Positions 1 to 10,800 of a stretch of 64,000 nucleotides of DNA are shown piece after piece. Within the stretch, counting starts at the first letter, position 1, and each line of letters opens with the position of its first letter. Position numbers and translations under genes: made by a program. Source of the stretch: Hermatobates lingyangjiaoensis (lineage: Eukaryota > Arthropoda > Insecta > Hemiptera > Hermatobatidae). A model generated the notes under the pieces. The model was not told where the DNA came from. It ran no database searches and saw nothing but the letters and a program-made list of their open reading frames with translations. The DNA is taken from NCBI GenBank assembly GCA_026182355.1, contig JAPFBL010000003.1, forward strand, positions 744,001 through 808,000, in the 5' to 3' direction.

Positions 1-985
1 ATATTTATTCATTATATTTATATATTTATTTTTTTATTTATTATATTTATATAATAAAAAAGAGTTTGATCAGTTTTTTCATTAAAATCAAAATTTCATA
101 CTCATTTTGTTTTCTTCATAGGCCTCAAATCAATGAAAATAAGAAGCAAAGAAAGAAATTTATGAATATAACGTTTACAATGACACAAGTAGAAGCAATT
201 CAGATAAAAAATACTTCTGCAAGATAATTAGGTGCTTCTGTTATTCAACATGTATTTATGCATTCATTTTTGATTGTTTATCTCTTATAAACATTTCACT
301 TTTTTCTAGATTTTAAATAAATATTAAACATAAGATTTTAGAGTTACACATTTATTAAAATTTATAACTTTATAAGTGTTAAAGCATGTATTATGTTAAA
401 ATACGTTAAAAAGTGTATTTGATACATTTATATAGTTTTACTTACCTCAACTTTGACTTTATTTTTGTAAAGAAGGGCATTTTTCAAACTACAATAAAGA
501 AGAAAATTACGAGACATAGAAGTTGCTGAGAATTGCCCAATAAAAGAAATATGTAAATTGATAAATCTGAACCATTCCACGGGGAATGAAAATATTGGTT
601 AACATAGGCACATTGGCATTCCGCGACGCTGTTTTCACTGAGCGATAAGTGTTGCTATCAGCCGAAGGCTATGCGCCAAAGATAGTGGCTGATAACGCAC
701 GAGGAAGGTAAAAATCATCTTGCTTAGTCATACCTGTCTAATAATCAATAATAATTCACAGAATTTCTACAGCATTCATATTTTCTCGACATTTATTGAT
801 TGAGTACTATACATATATAAATACACACACATTACTGTGCTTAGTGAAGAGGTCAAGAACTATATGTGAATATTATATATATACATATATATATGACTGA
901 TGACGAACAAAAGTTCAAAATTTTGAGAATTTAGTACGTGTGCTTTTTATTCTTTTTTCTGTGTCGTGTCTTGTGTAATTTAAAG

Positions 986-986
<1 letters not shown>
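1..986. other. AT-rich non-coding DNA
   Basis: No gene is visible. The stretch is AT-rich with short TA runs at about 868-893. The only structure I see is an imperfect hairpin at 650-698, whose arms share the 8-mer TATCAGCC and its complement around a 23-base loop, inside a locally GC-richer patch. Confidence 0.5.

Positions 987-1022
<36 letters not shown>
987..1022. repeat. (TA)n tract at the 5' edge of a PLE
   Basis: An uninterrupted TA dinucleotide run directly abuts the truncated coding region that starts at about 1023. The same juxtaposition of (TA)n and PLE sequence recurs across the window, so the tract is probably the insertion target or was expanded during insertion. Confidence 0.9.
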
Positions 1023-1025
<3 letters not shown>

Positions 1026-1699
1026 GTGTCGTGCCGGCTGAAATAGTTCACCGGCACGTACCGAGAAAAGACCACACTGATAGTGTTTTCCTGATATCCA
1101 CTTTTTTCCCTGGTGCTCATAGGATTGGCTCGGTTATTAAGGAGTTTTTCCCATTGCTCTCCTCTTCTCCTTCTACCTCGTCTATTTTTCCTGAAGCCCC
1201 CTCCTTATCATATCGCAAACCACCGAACCTCAGAGGCATTTTCTCCCATCACTCTCCCTTGAACCCTGCACTTGGGAGGGGAATGGTGGAGTGCGGACGG
1301 AGCAGATGCCAAACCTGTCTTATCATAAACCCTAATCCCTTTTTTACTTCCCCCCATAGCAACATTAACCACCCTTGTCCTCCCCACACCTCATGCACAT
1401 CGGTTAATTGCGTTTACCGTTTGGACTGCACCCAGTGTGATGCATTCTACGTTGGTATGGCCTCTACGCAGCTCAACTTGCGTATGAATGGTCACAGGGC
1501 TTCCGTTGGTCAACGCAAAAACCTCCCTATTGCTATCCACTCTAATTCCCATGGACTGGATTTTAATCACTGCTTCCGGGTCCAAGTCCTTAATCATATC
1601 CCTGTTCCGTCTTCTCGGGTTACTCTAAGAGCTTCAGAGGAGGCAATTATCTGTCTTCTCAAAGCTCGCTCTCCTCCTGGCCTTAACTTGTACCGTTAA
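1023..1699 (+). pseudogene. Penelope-like element, C-terminal GIY-YIG endonuclease part
   Basis: This is the 3' end of a Penelope-like retroelement ORF, truncated at its 5' side by the (TA)n tract. The frame is open to TAA at 1697-1699. It carries a Cys cluster of the form CGRSRCQTC, a second Cys group (SCTSVNC), then the GIY-YIG core VYRLDCTQC...FYVGM followed by RMNGHR, and ends in GLNLYR. This order of paired cysteines, GIY-YIG and a terminal P-GLN motif is typical of Penelope/Poseidon-type PLEs, whose endonuclease nicks the target for reverse transcription. The reverse transcriptase half is missing, so it cannot move by itself. An open frame continues upstream through the TA repeat as Tyr-Ile repeats; I treat that as an artefact. 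It differs clearly from the PLEs at 19-21 kb and 36-42 kb, so at least two PLE lineages are present. Confidence 0.85.
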
Positions 1700-2082
1700 T
1701 TTAATTTTTTTTTTTTTATATTATTTTTATTTATTTATTTTTTTTTTTATTATTTTATTTTATTTTTTATTTATTTATTTTTATTTTTTATTTTATTTTA
1801 TTTATTTTTTTAAATTGTTTATTGCTTCATTTACTATTCTTCTCCTTCTGTTATTTTTATTTGCTTTTATTTGTTCTTTTTAGTTATTTTTCTCTCTGTA
1901 GTTAGTAGCTTACCTGGGACGGCCGACAGAGTGCGTGCGTGTTCGTTTGCATTCGGCATACCTCTCAGTTAGCTTCAGCTACTCAAAGGGACTACTTCTA
2001 CCCGATGACGACGACTGTCGAAATATCGTTGTGAGTCTTTTGTGTGTATCTTTATTTGTTTTTTCTCTTTCATGTGTTAACT
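1700..2082 (+). mobile_element. PLE 3' untranslated end with terminal hairpin
   Basis: This follows the GIY-YIG stop codon. 1700-1880 is strongly T-rich low-complexity sequence, followed by a mixed-composition segment. At 2004-2026 there is a short GAC/GTC stem followed by GAAA, the terminal motif shared by many PLE ends here. The segment stops at the next TA tract (2083-2096). Confidence 0.65.
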
Positions 2083-2094
2083 ATATATATATAT

Positions 2095-2454
2095 ATGTTT
2101 TGTTATTGAGGGCTAGGTCAAATAAAATAAAATAAACTCCTTTCTAGGCCGACGTTTCGATGTATTTGTACATCATCTTCAGGGCTAAAATTAGAGTAAG
2201 AACTATAATACATTTACCAAAACAATCTACAACTCACAGAGAGAACTAACACAAATTTTTGAGACCAACAGATACATAACAAAAGGTTATTTGTGAGGTT
2301 ATTTATTCTATGTGAGTTGTAGATTGTTTTGGTAAATGTATTATAGTTCTTACTCTAATTTTAGCCCTGAAGATGATGTACAAATACATCGAAACGTCGG
2401 CCTAGAAAGGAGTTTATTTTGTTTTATTTTACCTAGCCCTCAATAACAAAACAT
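2095..2454. repeat. Palindromic PLE end (inverted repeat about 145 bp per arm)
   Basis: The left arm (2095-2242) is the near-exact reverse complement of the right arm (2313-2454), around a spacer of about 70 bp. Each arm carries the hairpin-plus-GAAA motif: minus strand at about 2150-2185 and plus strand at 2366-2400, with stem GATGTA/TACATC followed by GAAACGTCGG. TA tracts lie nearby on both sides. It looks like a PLE terminal sequence copied back on itself (snap-back). Confidence 0.75.
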
Positions 2455-2574
2455 AGAATGGAATAGAAGAGGTCAAGAATAATTTTTGGAGTTTATATAT
2501 ATATATATATATAGGTGTGCTCTCTAATCGGGATTCGGACAATTTTCTAAGATAAAAAATCAAACTCTCGGTGT

Positions 2575-2616
<42 letters not shown>

Positions 2617-2687
2617 GCATATATGTATATATGATATGTATGGATGTATGTGTATGAATGTGTATGTATATATGTATATGATACACA

Positions 2688-2760
<73 letters not shown>

Positions 2761-2765
2761 CATCA
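2455..2765. repeat. Microsatellite cluster (TA)n / (CA)n
   Basis: TA runs lie at about 2493-2512, 2578-2610 and 2734-2760, with a CA/CACG run at about 2686-2730. Between them is a short unplaced segment (2513-2577). No gene is supported; open frames here only read the dinucleotide repeats. Confidence 0.8.
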
Positions 2766-2945
2766 AATCAGAGTATGAAATGGAGAAAAGACTAAGATCT
2801 TTCAAACTTAACAAGCGATCTTTGTCAGAGTCAAAAACCCAACACAGTTGGAAGACCGCTTGTTACGATTGCAAGATGTTAGTCTTTTTTCATATTTCAT
2901 ATTGTGGTTTGTTCATTGATTGTTATTTCACGTCTTTATGAGAAA
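2766..2945. repeat. Palindromic repeat family F2, copy 1
   Basis: The left half reads through AAGACTAAGATCTTTCA and AACAAGCGATCTTTG. The right half returns as an approximate reverse complement and then continues with GTGGTTTG and ATTGTTATTTCACG. The same family recurs at 27236-27440, 27797-27885, 42606-42715 and 43845-44205. TA tracts flank it on both sides. It probably belongs to a PLE end, because its stem followed by TGAAAG matches the hairpin-GAAA pattern. Confidence 0.65.
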
Positions 2946-2948
2946 TTT

Positions 2949-2986
<38 letters not shown>

Positions 2987-3229
2987 TCAGTGTTATATAC
3001 ATACATTGGTACCCTGACATCTTTTTCATCCATAAACATAACATCTACGAAAACATGTTTGATAGAAGTAACAAACATTGAGAATATTTCTCATCTTAGT
3101 TCAAAAAGTAATTGTCTTTTTCTTGTCACTCTGAAATTTAAATTTTATATATTTATATATATATAACATAAGATATGAAAAACTAGTTGTATTAAGTTCC
3201 TTTAATACATAAATGAACACAAAAAGAAA
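2946..3229. other. TA tracts and unassigned AT-rich DNA
   Basis: TA runs occur at about 2956-2982 and 3147-3164. The sequence between them has no recognisable coding or RNA signal. Confidence 0.5.
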
Positions 3230-3490
3230 GCTATGCCTAGTAGGCATGAGCGCTTCGCTGCAGCCAGACATGAGAGGGTGGGCAGCTGTTCGCCGGAGAC
3301 GTTTACATGATGAAGAGATGGCATGAAGAGCCTAACAAGGAGAGGTAAGATGTGGCACAGGGGAGGCGTGGGTGAGAGCAATTGTATGTAAATGAAAGAC
3401 GAACAGTCGAGTCACCTGCTTGGGGACGAAGCAAGCATGGTGTTGGCTAACACCTTCTACCGACCACTGCTCTGTCACCTGGAGCCCCAT
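3230..3490. other. GC-richer island, unidentified
   Basis: This patch is visibly richer in G and C than its surroundings. It has no long ORF and no motif I recognise. It may be the remnant of an older element. Confidence 0.35.
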
Positions 3491-3660
3491 TTCACTTAAT
3501 ATAAATTATTATGAGAAAGGACTCACTCTCATTGTGATATAATGTGGAATGAATATATGTATATGTGTCCTTATTGCTTGAAGAAATATTAAAAGAAAAA
3601 GAAACCCTTTTATTGATTGTTATTGAAATCAATAATTCAAATTCTGCATTCATACTAAAT

Positions 3661-3665
3661 AGAGA

Positions 3666-3719
<54 letters not shown>

Positions 3720-3738
3720 GAGAGATAGGAAAGAGAGA
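3661..3738. repeat. (GA)n microsatellite
   Basis: A GA dinucleotide run with a few AAAG interruptions. The surrounding 3491-4180 is AT-rich and shows no gene. Confidence 0.9.
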
Positions 3739-4182
3739 GACTGACCTACAAGAGTAACTCGTTTACAGACAATCCACAACAAAAGAGACTAATTCAGTTA
3801 CAAAATTAAAATTAAACAGTAAAATACTTAAAGAGAAACTAATTAGAGACAACTGACATAATTAACTTTAATATTTTATCAACAAGAGATGCGAGGTGAA
3901 TCCAAAGATTATTATTTTGTTGCATGCTAAGACTGTGTGGTGGAATGCCTTGCATGCAGGTGTCCTTCGTAAAGACGTGGGAAAGGCGTAAAGGCTAGCA
4001 GAGGTATATAAGCGGATGCATTAAGACCACTCCAACTAAGGTCTTTAAGACTGTTCTAAACTTAGCATCAATGGATCTGTTTGAATAACAGCGACTGCGA
4101 ATTATGTCATTAGGTTCCATGTCTCCAAGGACCAACCTTTGGAGTGAGACCCAAACTTGTTATTCAGCCTTGCTTTAGTTCC

Positions 4183-4500
4183 AAATTCAATTTGGCTTTT
4201 TACTGATGTCTCAAAGCAAGGTAAGAGGAGGTATATTTACAACGAATGTAGCATAGTCTTTAGATTGCCTGATCACTATAGAGTATTTTAGGCAGATGTC
4301 ATTATTCTTATGGAAGTGTTGAAGTGACTATTAACTATTATCTACCCATGTGATAAAGACATCCAGATTTTGTGAGATAGTCAAGCAGCTATCAAATCAC
4401 TTAGGGGAGTTAACACTAAGTCTGAAGTAATTTTTGACTATGGGAGACTCTTTGATAGTGTGCTAGAGAGATCCAAATATAATCTTTATCCTTATGAACT
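4183..4500 (+). pseudogene. Degenerate LINE RNase H domain (Jockey/R1/I type)
   Basis: One plus-strand frame reads LFTDVSK (normally FTDGSK), then RLPDHYRVF*ADVIIL, LK*, and finally *DSQAAIKSL with the following R-L-F-D-S-V. These are consecutive landmarks of the RNase H domain of non-LTR retrotransposons: FTDGSK, VFQAE, and SDSQAA. Three in-frame stops sit where Q (4289), W (4325) and S would be expected. The enzyme would degrade RNA in RNA-DNA hybrids during retrotransposition; this copy is dead. Upstream sequence (from about 4010) may be the linker between RT and RNase H, but I could not place it. The order and spacing of the motifs make the assignment firm despite the decay. Confidence 0.75.
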
Positions 4501-4595
4501 TCCCAATCTGGCACCCTTTTTTGACACAGGATATCCTATATTATCCCTGGGTCCAACTCTCTACGTGGAAGCTCCGGTCTTCAGAGAATATAAGG

Positions 4596-4606
4596 GGGGG
4601 GGGGGG
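4596..4606. repeat. Poly-G run
   Basis: An 11-12 base G homopolymer separates the LINE remnant from dispersed repeat family D. Confidence 0.8.
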
Positions 4607-4870
4607 TACCAAAAAACACATTTCGGCCTAAGAAAGTAACTTTTCTGTTATACAATATTTTCCAAAAACCACAGGGCATAACTGCACAAAAGAGCCCATT
4701 TTATGTAAAATATGAATATGATTCATAAAACGGTGTAGCCTGTAGCGTATCGACGATGTATACATAACCCACAGCCACACACTAACACACAGACAGGCAG
4801 ACATACTTATAAACACATCATCGAAGAACGTCAAAAATGAACCTCTGGGATCTGAAAAGATATTTACTAA
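4607..4870. repeat. Dispersed repeat family D, copy 1
   Basis: This shares ordered blocks with 54630-54870 and 59511-59800: a GGCCTAAGAAAGTAAC-like start, then ATATTTTCCAAAAACCA-like, then TATGAATATGATTCATA, then a CATCATCGAA-like block. The copies are diverged but collinear. Minus-strand frames of copies 1 and 3 also align (MN-IH-LH... G-Y-I--K), so it may once have been coding. I do not recognise the family. Confidence 0.55.
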
Positions 4871-6148
4871 AATCACTATACTTTACGTATAGTGAAGTAA
4901 AAAACTTTAATCATCACAAGCAGCTCGTTTAATGATACTTTTCAGCAGTATTGTCTCATCGGAGGTCCACTTCATTGGTCTTGATGTATTTTCTAAAATA
5001 ATGAGACATTATATATATTTTACTAGACCATTGTCTCTATATAAATTAAATTTCATATTTACTATGAAAGAAATATTACAATTACTTTAAAAAAGGTTTC
5101 AAATTATTTAATAAAAAAGAAGTCAGTTTTTGAGAAAAATATAAACAATTTGATTTATAATTGAATCCGAACTGTTTAACATATCGACTATTGTTTTAGC
5201 TAATTGTTATTTATTAATTTAATTATTTATTTAATAATATTATAAAATTAAAACTGAAAAAAGAAATGGCACACTTAAAATTGCAGTAAGTTCTAAATGC
5301 AGTAACTTGCCAGATTGTTATAAAACAATGATTCAAGTTTTGGGTTAACTGAAAAAATGAACTTAACCATATTAAAATAAATAACAACTAATTAAATTGC
5401 TCAATTATCAATGAAATTGTATATTCATTTTTATTAATGTTTATGAATTTCTTTATAATTTAGGCATATTGATAAACATAAAGACTGTGAAATGGTAATA
5501 TATGTAAACTAATTTAAGGCAAAAATAAAAGAAAAACTTTTCGCATGGCGTTCAGTCCTTCCAAATTATATTACGAAACATTCTTTTTCTGGTAAACATT
5601 GTTAATTTCCTTTTAATGTAATAAGTAATTATGAGAATATATTTAATAGGGGTGGTCTTCTATTGTTATGGTAACAAAGTGTGACACATATGAATGAGAA
5701 TGAGGCTCTGTTTTGACTGTGGAGAAAGCTCTTGGAGGAAGGAAGAGACCTGGATGAGATAAGAGAGTCGTTCCCTTCGATAGCAGACACGGTCTTCCGT
5801 CCGGTGTCTCCTGCGCACTGAAAACAGCTCTTTGACCTCTCAACCCATAACTGAACTCTAAACCCTGAATATGGCGAATAAACTGTTTATTTCATTTACT
5901 ATCTATATAAATAAAACAAAGGTTTTGTCTGCACGTTGCTTAGAACTGACTCATTTCAAGTTATCCTTACGTTTCATACATTTAGTGAGTGGGATCCCTC
6001 ATCCCTACAGTACTCGTATAAGGACTACCACTGTGTTCTTTCGAACTCAGTCGTCCTCCCCAAGGGAAAAGTATACGTTTCATTCATTAGAGAAACCGAA
6101 TCCACTCTTAGAAAAATTTCTGTCTGTCGGTTCGTCGGTTGTCCGCAA
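4871..6148. other. AT-rich non-coding DNA
   Basis: No gene is supported. Two overlapping plus-strand frames at 5871-6203 encode no motif I know. A slightly GC-richer patch lies at about 5640-6140 and runs into the tandem duplication that follows, so it may be part of one old repeat. Confidence 0.4.
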
Positions 6149-6430
6149 AATTTTGTCACAAGTAAACTCACCCACCATAAAATATAGCGAGCTGAAACTT
6201 TGACAGTAGGTTTGTGTATGTCTAACTTAAGATATAAACTATGAATGGATTAGAAATTCATTGTAGAAGCGAAGTTATGGGCTTTTAAGCACAAAATTTT
6301 GTCACAATTAAACTCAACCACCATAAGGCTTAGCAAGATAAAACTTTAAAAGTAAGTTTATATATGTCTAACTTAAAATCTAAGCTTTGAATAGATTGGA
6401 AATTCAACGTAGAAGCAATGTTATGGACTA
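6149..6430. repeat. Diverged tandem duplication, period 144 bp
   Basis: The block beginning AAAATTTTGTCACA occurs at 6149 and again at 6293. Both copies continue collinearly through TAAACTCA-CCACCATAA, GTCTAACTTAA and GTAGAAGC-A-GTTATGG. Divergence is moderate. The function is unknown. Confidence 0.75.
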
Positions 6431-6601
6431 TTTAAGCTGTGTTTGGTTAACTTTACAGACATGTTTATTTTGAAAATATACAGCTCAACAAGTAAGTATT
6501 GTTAGTTGATTTTAACTTCATTTGTATTTAAGCTACAAGCAAGAAATAATTGACAAAGTGTTTCCCTAATTTGAAGATCAGTCATCTATTCAGAATAACA
6601 G

Positions 6602-6826
6602 CTTTGTGAACGAGCAATTCTCACCCCTACAAATAAAGAGGCAGGAAAAGTCAATAAACTAGTTCTTGCACTATATCAACCTGAGGAAAGAACTTACAAA
6701 TCAGTAAACAAAGTGATTAGGGATAAGGAAGCAGTTCATTATCCATTTGAATTTCTTGACCCGTGACTGCCTGCTCATGACTTAAAACTTAAAGTAGGGG
6801 CCCCAATAATGCTCCTGAATGTTTCT
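6602..6826 (+). pseudogene. Helitron-type PIF1 helicase fragment
   Basis: One frame reads LCERAILTPTNKEAGKVN, about 30 variable residues, YPFEFLDP, a TGA stop at 6764-6766, then LPAHDLKLKVGAPIMLL. This matches the C-terminal part of PIF1-family helicases carried by Helitron rolling-circle transposons, where the pattern is CERAILAPTN ... YPxEFLNSL ... GLPPHxLxLKVGAPIMLLRNL. The stop falls exactly between EFL-P and LP-H, so the frame is otherwise intact. The Walker motifs and the Rep domain are missing. After 6820 the match is lost, where RNLNP and GLCNGTR would be expected. It is a decayed remnant with no likely activity. A host PIF1 helicase is less likely given the stop, the lack of flanking coding sequence and the transposon-rich setting. 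Confidence 0.8.
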
Positions 6827-8739
6827 TTAAGTTGGCTAAGGAGAAACTGCTCCAAGACTCTCCACATCTATCTATCAAATGAAGGAATTTATCCAAAGAA
6901 ACGAATTTTCATTTTTATTTCCCTGTTACATTCTTAGCCAAAATGTTTCTTTTTCAAAGAGTATAATTGTACCATTTAAATGAAACGAAAACGCTGAATA
7001 TAAAAGTTTGCGAAATAGATCAATTCGAAAATTATTTTGCCCTATGTGCTTTTGTTTATGAACAATAATTTTGGAGTTTCTTTAGAAATGTCGTTGTCAA
7101 TGACCAAATGATAGTTTAGTTTCTCTGTCACTATATGTGTTTTATTTGTCAGGAGATTACATTTATTATAAATTTTAAAATCACATCAAATAAATAACAA
7201 TTACAGATACTAATTGAGAAGTAAAAGTTTTTCTTTATACTGAAAACTATAATGGTAGAATTATTAATTAAGGTCTGTTGATAAGATGGCATAATATTGG
7301 CAAGGAGACAAGTATGTGAGATGACAAATGGTAGCATACAAGAGTTCAATTTGTCAAGCTCAAAAATACCACTTCGATATGACATTTGCAGTAAGACATG
7401 TTAAGTTCATCTGGAGAAATTATTTCTTAACAACAGGAAATTATTATATTCTAATAATTAATGCTATTAATACTACGAATGAATAAATTTAAAATATAAT
7501 AGTTTTTATTAGCTTACTTTATTAGCACACTTTATAATTAGTTGTCTATATAATGGACTAGTTGTCGCAACCGGCCTTGATCAGATAGTTAAGTTTTATA
7601 ACCTACAATATTAAATCAACCCGTCTAATACGCACTAGAACTTCTATGACGGATTTGGAGTAAAATCACTCAGTTTTAGACACATAATTTTGCTCTCTAA
7701 ATCTTATCTTCTAGTCGGATAGCGAAGAGTTCAGAAACTCACCTTCTCAAAAACTTGTGACTATTACTTGATAATATCATTTCTCTATCTTCAGAATTTT
7801 ATTTTATATCTTTTTTAAAGAGTTTACAAGACAGTATTCCAATAACTTTCTTTCTTTTCTTTTTTTTTGGATCATCATATAAATTGAACATTTATTTTTG
7901 GATATTTGGAAGATAAATAAAGCCAATGCAAATATGTGTTATTTAAATAAAATTGATTTTAAATAATGTCCGGCAAAAACTACTAATACTAACTCTTAAG
8001 TAGCGAAATGTAAATAAAGAGCAGGTAAATGAAAAATAGTACAATATCTTCACTGTTGGCCTACCTAAAACTATCCTAGGGTCAGCCTGAATTATATGTA
8101 ACATTTGATAAATTTTAACAAAGCCGTTTGGAAAGGTATAGTAATAGATAAAAAAGATAAACCGTATTTTTATAAATACTAATTAAAAAACAAAAATATT
8201 AATACAGGTGATAATATAGTTGTTTGTTTCAAGTTGATTAGGTTATTAAACTAAGCACAGCTGGTGTAGCTAAAGTTTAAAAATTATCTCAAATTAAGAA
8301 AATTTAAATATGTGATACATTTTTAAAATGCCAGATAAAAGTCTTTTAAAACACTATGCAGTAAATTATATTAATCTTTTATGATAACGTCTTTAGTCAA
8401 ACTACATATTCACAAAAGAAGCATTCCAAATTTCTGACAAGAAAATACATTAAATATAGCTCAAACAGGAATTTTTTAAATATGTATAGAATAACAAAAA
8501 CTATGAACAACAAAAAAATTTGTTGAAGGAAGTTTGACCAATTACTGATGTTAGCAATTTTCAAAAAAAATATAAGTCAGCATTTTTCATGTTGCTTGTA
8601 GCACGGTCTATGTTCATGGTCACCTGATCTACGCTTCTTAAAGTTGGATACATTTTCTTTAGATGATAAGTCTAGCATTGTTTGAGGGGACTCTCACAAG
8701 TGGATTAGGGTACGTTATGAGTTTTGGTCTTCATTAGTA
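6827..8739. other. AT-rich non-coding DNA
   Basis: No gene, RNA or repeat structure is evident. The open frames are short and AT-driven. Confidence 0.5.
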
Positions 8740-9010
8740 GTCAACCTTTGACTGTCATCCATCCAGCGGTCTCAATGCCACATCGCAGTTGATGTCGGCT
8801 CGTCTGGCGTGACCATATTCTGTCAGGCACGTTACACGTCGTCTGGCTGGGCTTTCTTAATGTCTGGAGCAGGACCTCCAGAGATATTTCCGGCCGGTAG
8901 CCCTCGATACCTACGATGTCTTATTAATAGACCCTCAGCCACGTGCTGTCGCTCCTTCATACTGTCCCTCCTCATTCACCTGAGCCGTAGAGCTCACAGG
9001 CAATAATTCC
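8740..9010. other. GC-richer island, unidentified
   Basis: GC content rises clearly above the AT-rich flanks. A 65-codon plus-strand frame (8809-9006) has no motif I recognise. It is probably a transposon remnant. Confidence 0.3.
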
Positions 9011-9286
9011 TTCTCGTTTAACTCAGACTGTCCTTACATTTGACAACTTCACTGGTCATTTCTTAAGACTATTACCAGACGATTGAGTCCTACACTAAGA
9101 AGATCAGCACTGACTCCAATCCACTTTACACACTGACTATTATAATAAGATTGTTCTATAATGATTATTCTATTCTATTATTATTCTATTCTATATGATT
9201 CTAAAAAATTTTATTTTAAAACAATTTGATGTGCTGTGAAAATATTCTAAATCATGTCCTATTGGAATTATTTTTAATAGTAATTC

Positions 9287-9312
9287 ACGTTTCGATGCCT
9301 CTTCGGAAGATG
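9287..9312 (-). other. PLE-type hairpin-GAAACG motif
   Basis: On the minus strand the sequence runs through CTTCCGAAGAGGCATC and then GAAACGTG, resembling the hairpin-GAAAC ends of PLEs elsewhere in the window. No PLE coding sequence is attached. 9011-10229 otherwise shows nothing. Confidence 0.4.
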
Positions 9313-10229
9313 GCAGCAATAATAATTAAACAATCAATTATTTTAGGAGTCTATCTTCTATTATTCTAAACAATCTATGTTAATTTCAGTCAAAACATAT
9401 TAAATAATTCAATTATAGAAATACTGAAAAGACTTTGCTTTCAGGAGGAAATATAATATCCTTAATATAATACCAAAAGATATTAGGTCGTAAAGTTGTT
9501 TCTTTATTAGGATCTTAAAAGGATGGACATTATTTGATATGCCAGGTTACCATGTAAAGTTTGAGATCAGAGACCTTTGAGCATGAGAGGGATCATGTAG
9601 AACTAAACATCTATCAAAAATAAATTTACGACAACATTTAATTTCATTATACCTAGGTCCTGACGTCTACATACCAACCCAATGATGGTCACAATCAATC
9701 GCATAAACAGAACCAATGTTGTGACACAAAAAATAAAACACAGTTAGTAGAAAAAATATTTCCCATTGGACATGGTTTAGAATATTTCCACATCACATGA
9801 AATTTTATTTAAGAAAAAAAATGCTTTAGCTTTTTCATTTGATACTTTTAACTAGAATTTCAAATTTTAATTGGTTTAAATTTTAAGTAGTTTTCTTTAA
9901 AGAGAAACATGTAAATTTTATTTGAGTTAAATTACTAGTGTTTATGTATAAGTAAAAAAAAATTGTGTGACTTGTGCTAACGGAGAATTTGACGGACGAT
10001 AAGCGACGGAGACACGCACTGCTCTACTTCAGAAAGGTCTAATCATCACTGACCTAATCTGGAACCTGTCAGAACTTATACTTAAATGTGCTTAGATATA
10101 TAGAGTGACCAAATGTTTATACTAATTTATATTTTGAACTACTGAATTTATCACAATTTTTATAATTATATAAGCAAATCAAGTTTTTGTTACAATTACA
10201 CAAATATATACATTCTTAATGTAATTTAC

Positions 10230-10800
10230 AACGTTCACTTTAAGTAATGATACTTAGGATATTGTGGGGTAGTAATGGAGTGATTATGCGCCTCTAATAA
10301 CCTCTGCCACTCAACTCCGATTTTCAACCTTCGCGAGGCTACTCTGTAACCTGCTATATGCAGGGACAAACGAAAAACGAGGAGAAGGTGATCAGGGGCT
10401 GGGCCTGACCACCTTCGTTTCACAATCTTTCCAACTTCTCAAATCCTCTTCACTTATCCTTGCAACAATTCAAAGTGATCCGTGCCGAAGTATGGATGGT
10501 ACAGGGGTTAGTATTACGAACGGAGCCTCAAGGGCACCAGGCGACCGCCTTGAGTAAATAGATTTACTCTGGTATGCGGTGACCTGCTGGGCGGACAAAA
10601 TACCACCGATAGAGCTTCAGGGATTTTCCCCTGCTTGATACTAAGGAGAAGGAAGTCCGGAGACCATCCTCCGAAAGCGTAGAGGGTCCAAGCGCTAACT
10701 AGTGGGAGCCAATCTCCCACAAGTGCTCCTAAGGACCCGAAGAAGACTGTTCCGAAGAAGGAGAATGAAAGGGAGAATCAGGGAGCCTGAATGGGCTTTA
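10230..10800. other. GC-richer island, probable unclassified transposon remnant
   Basis: This 570-bp block is near 50 percent GC by eye in a background of about 30 percent. Short minus-strand frames (10514-10720 and 10235-10423) are open, but I recognise no domain in them. Sharp composition borders and its position among other decayed elements suggest a transposon piece of unknown class. Confidence 0.4.

Noticed and set aside
938..1022. Upstream ATG extending the first PLE ORF through the TA repeat
   Set aside because: The added residues are repeat translation; the PLE piece is 5'-truncated at the TA tract.
2429..3166. Several open frames with Tyr-Ile or His-Thr repeats
   Set aside because: They only translate TA and CA microsatellites and have no other protein-like content.
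3492..3782. 96-codon frame with a Ser-Leu run
   Set aside because: It is a translation of the GA microsatellite.
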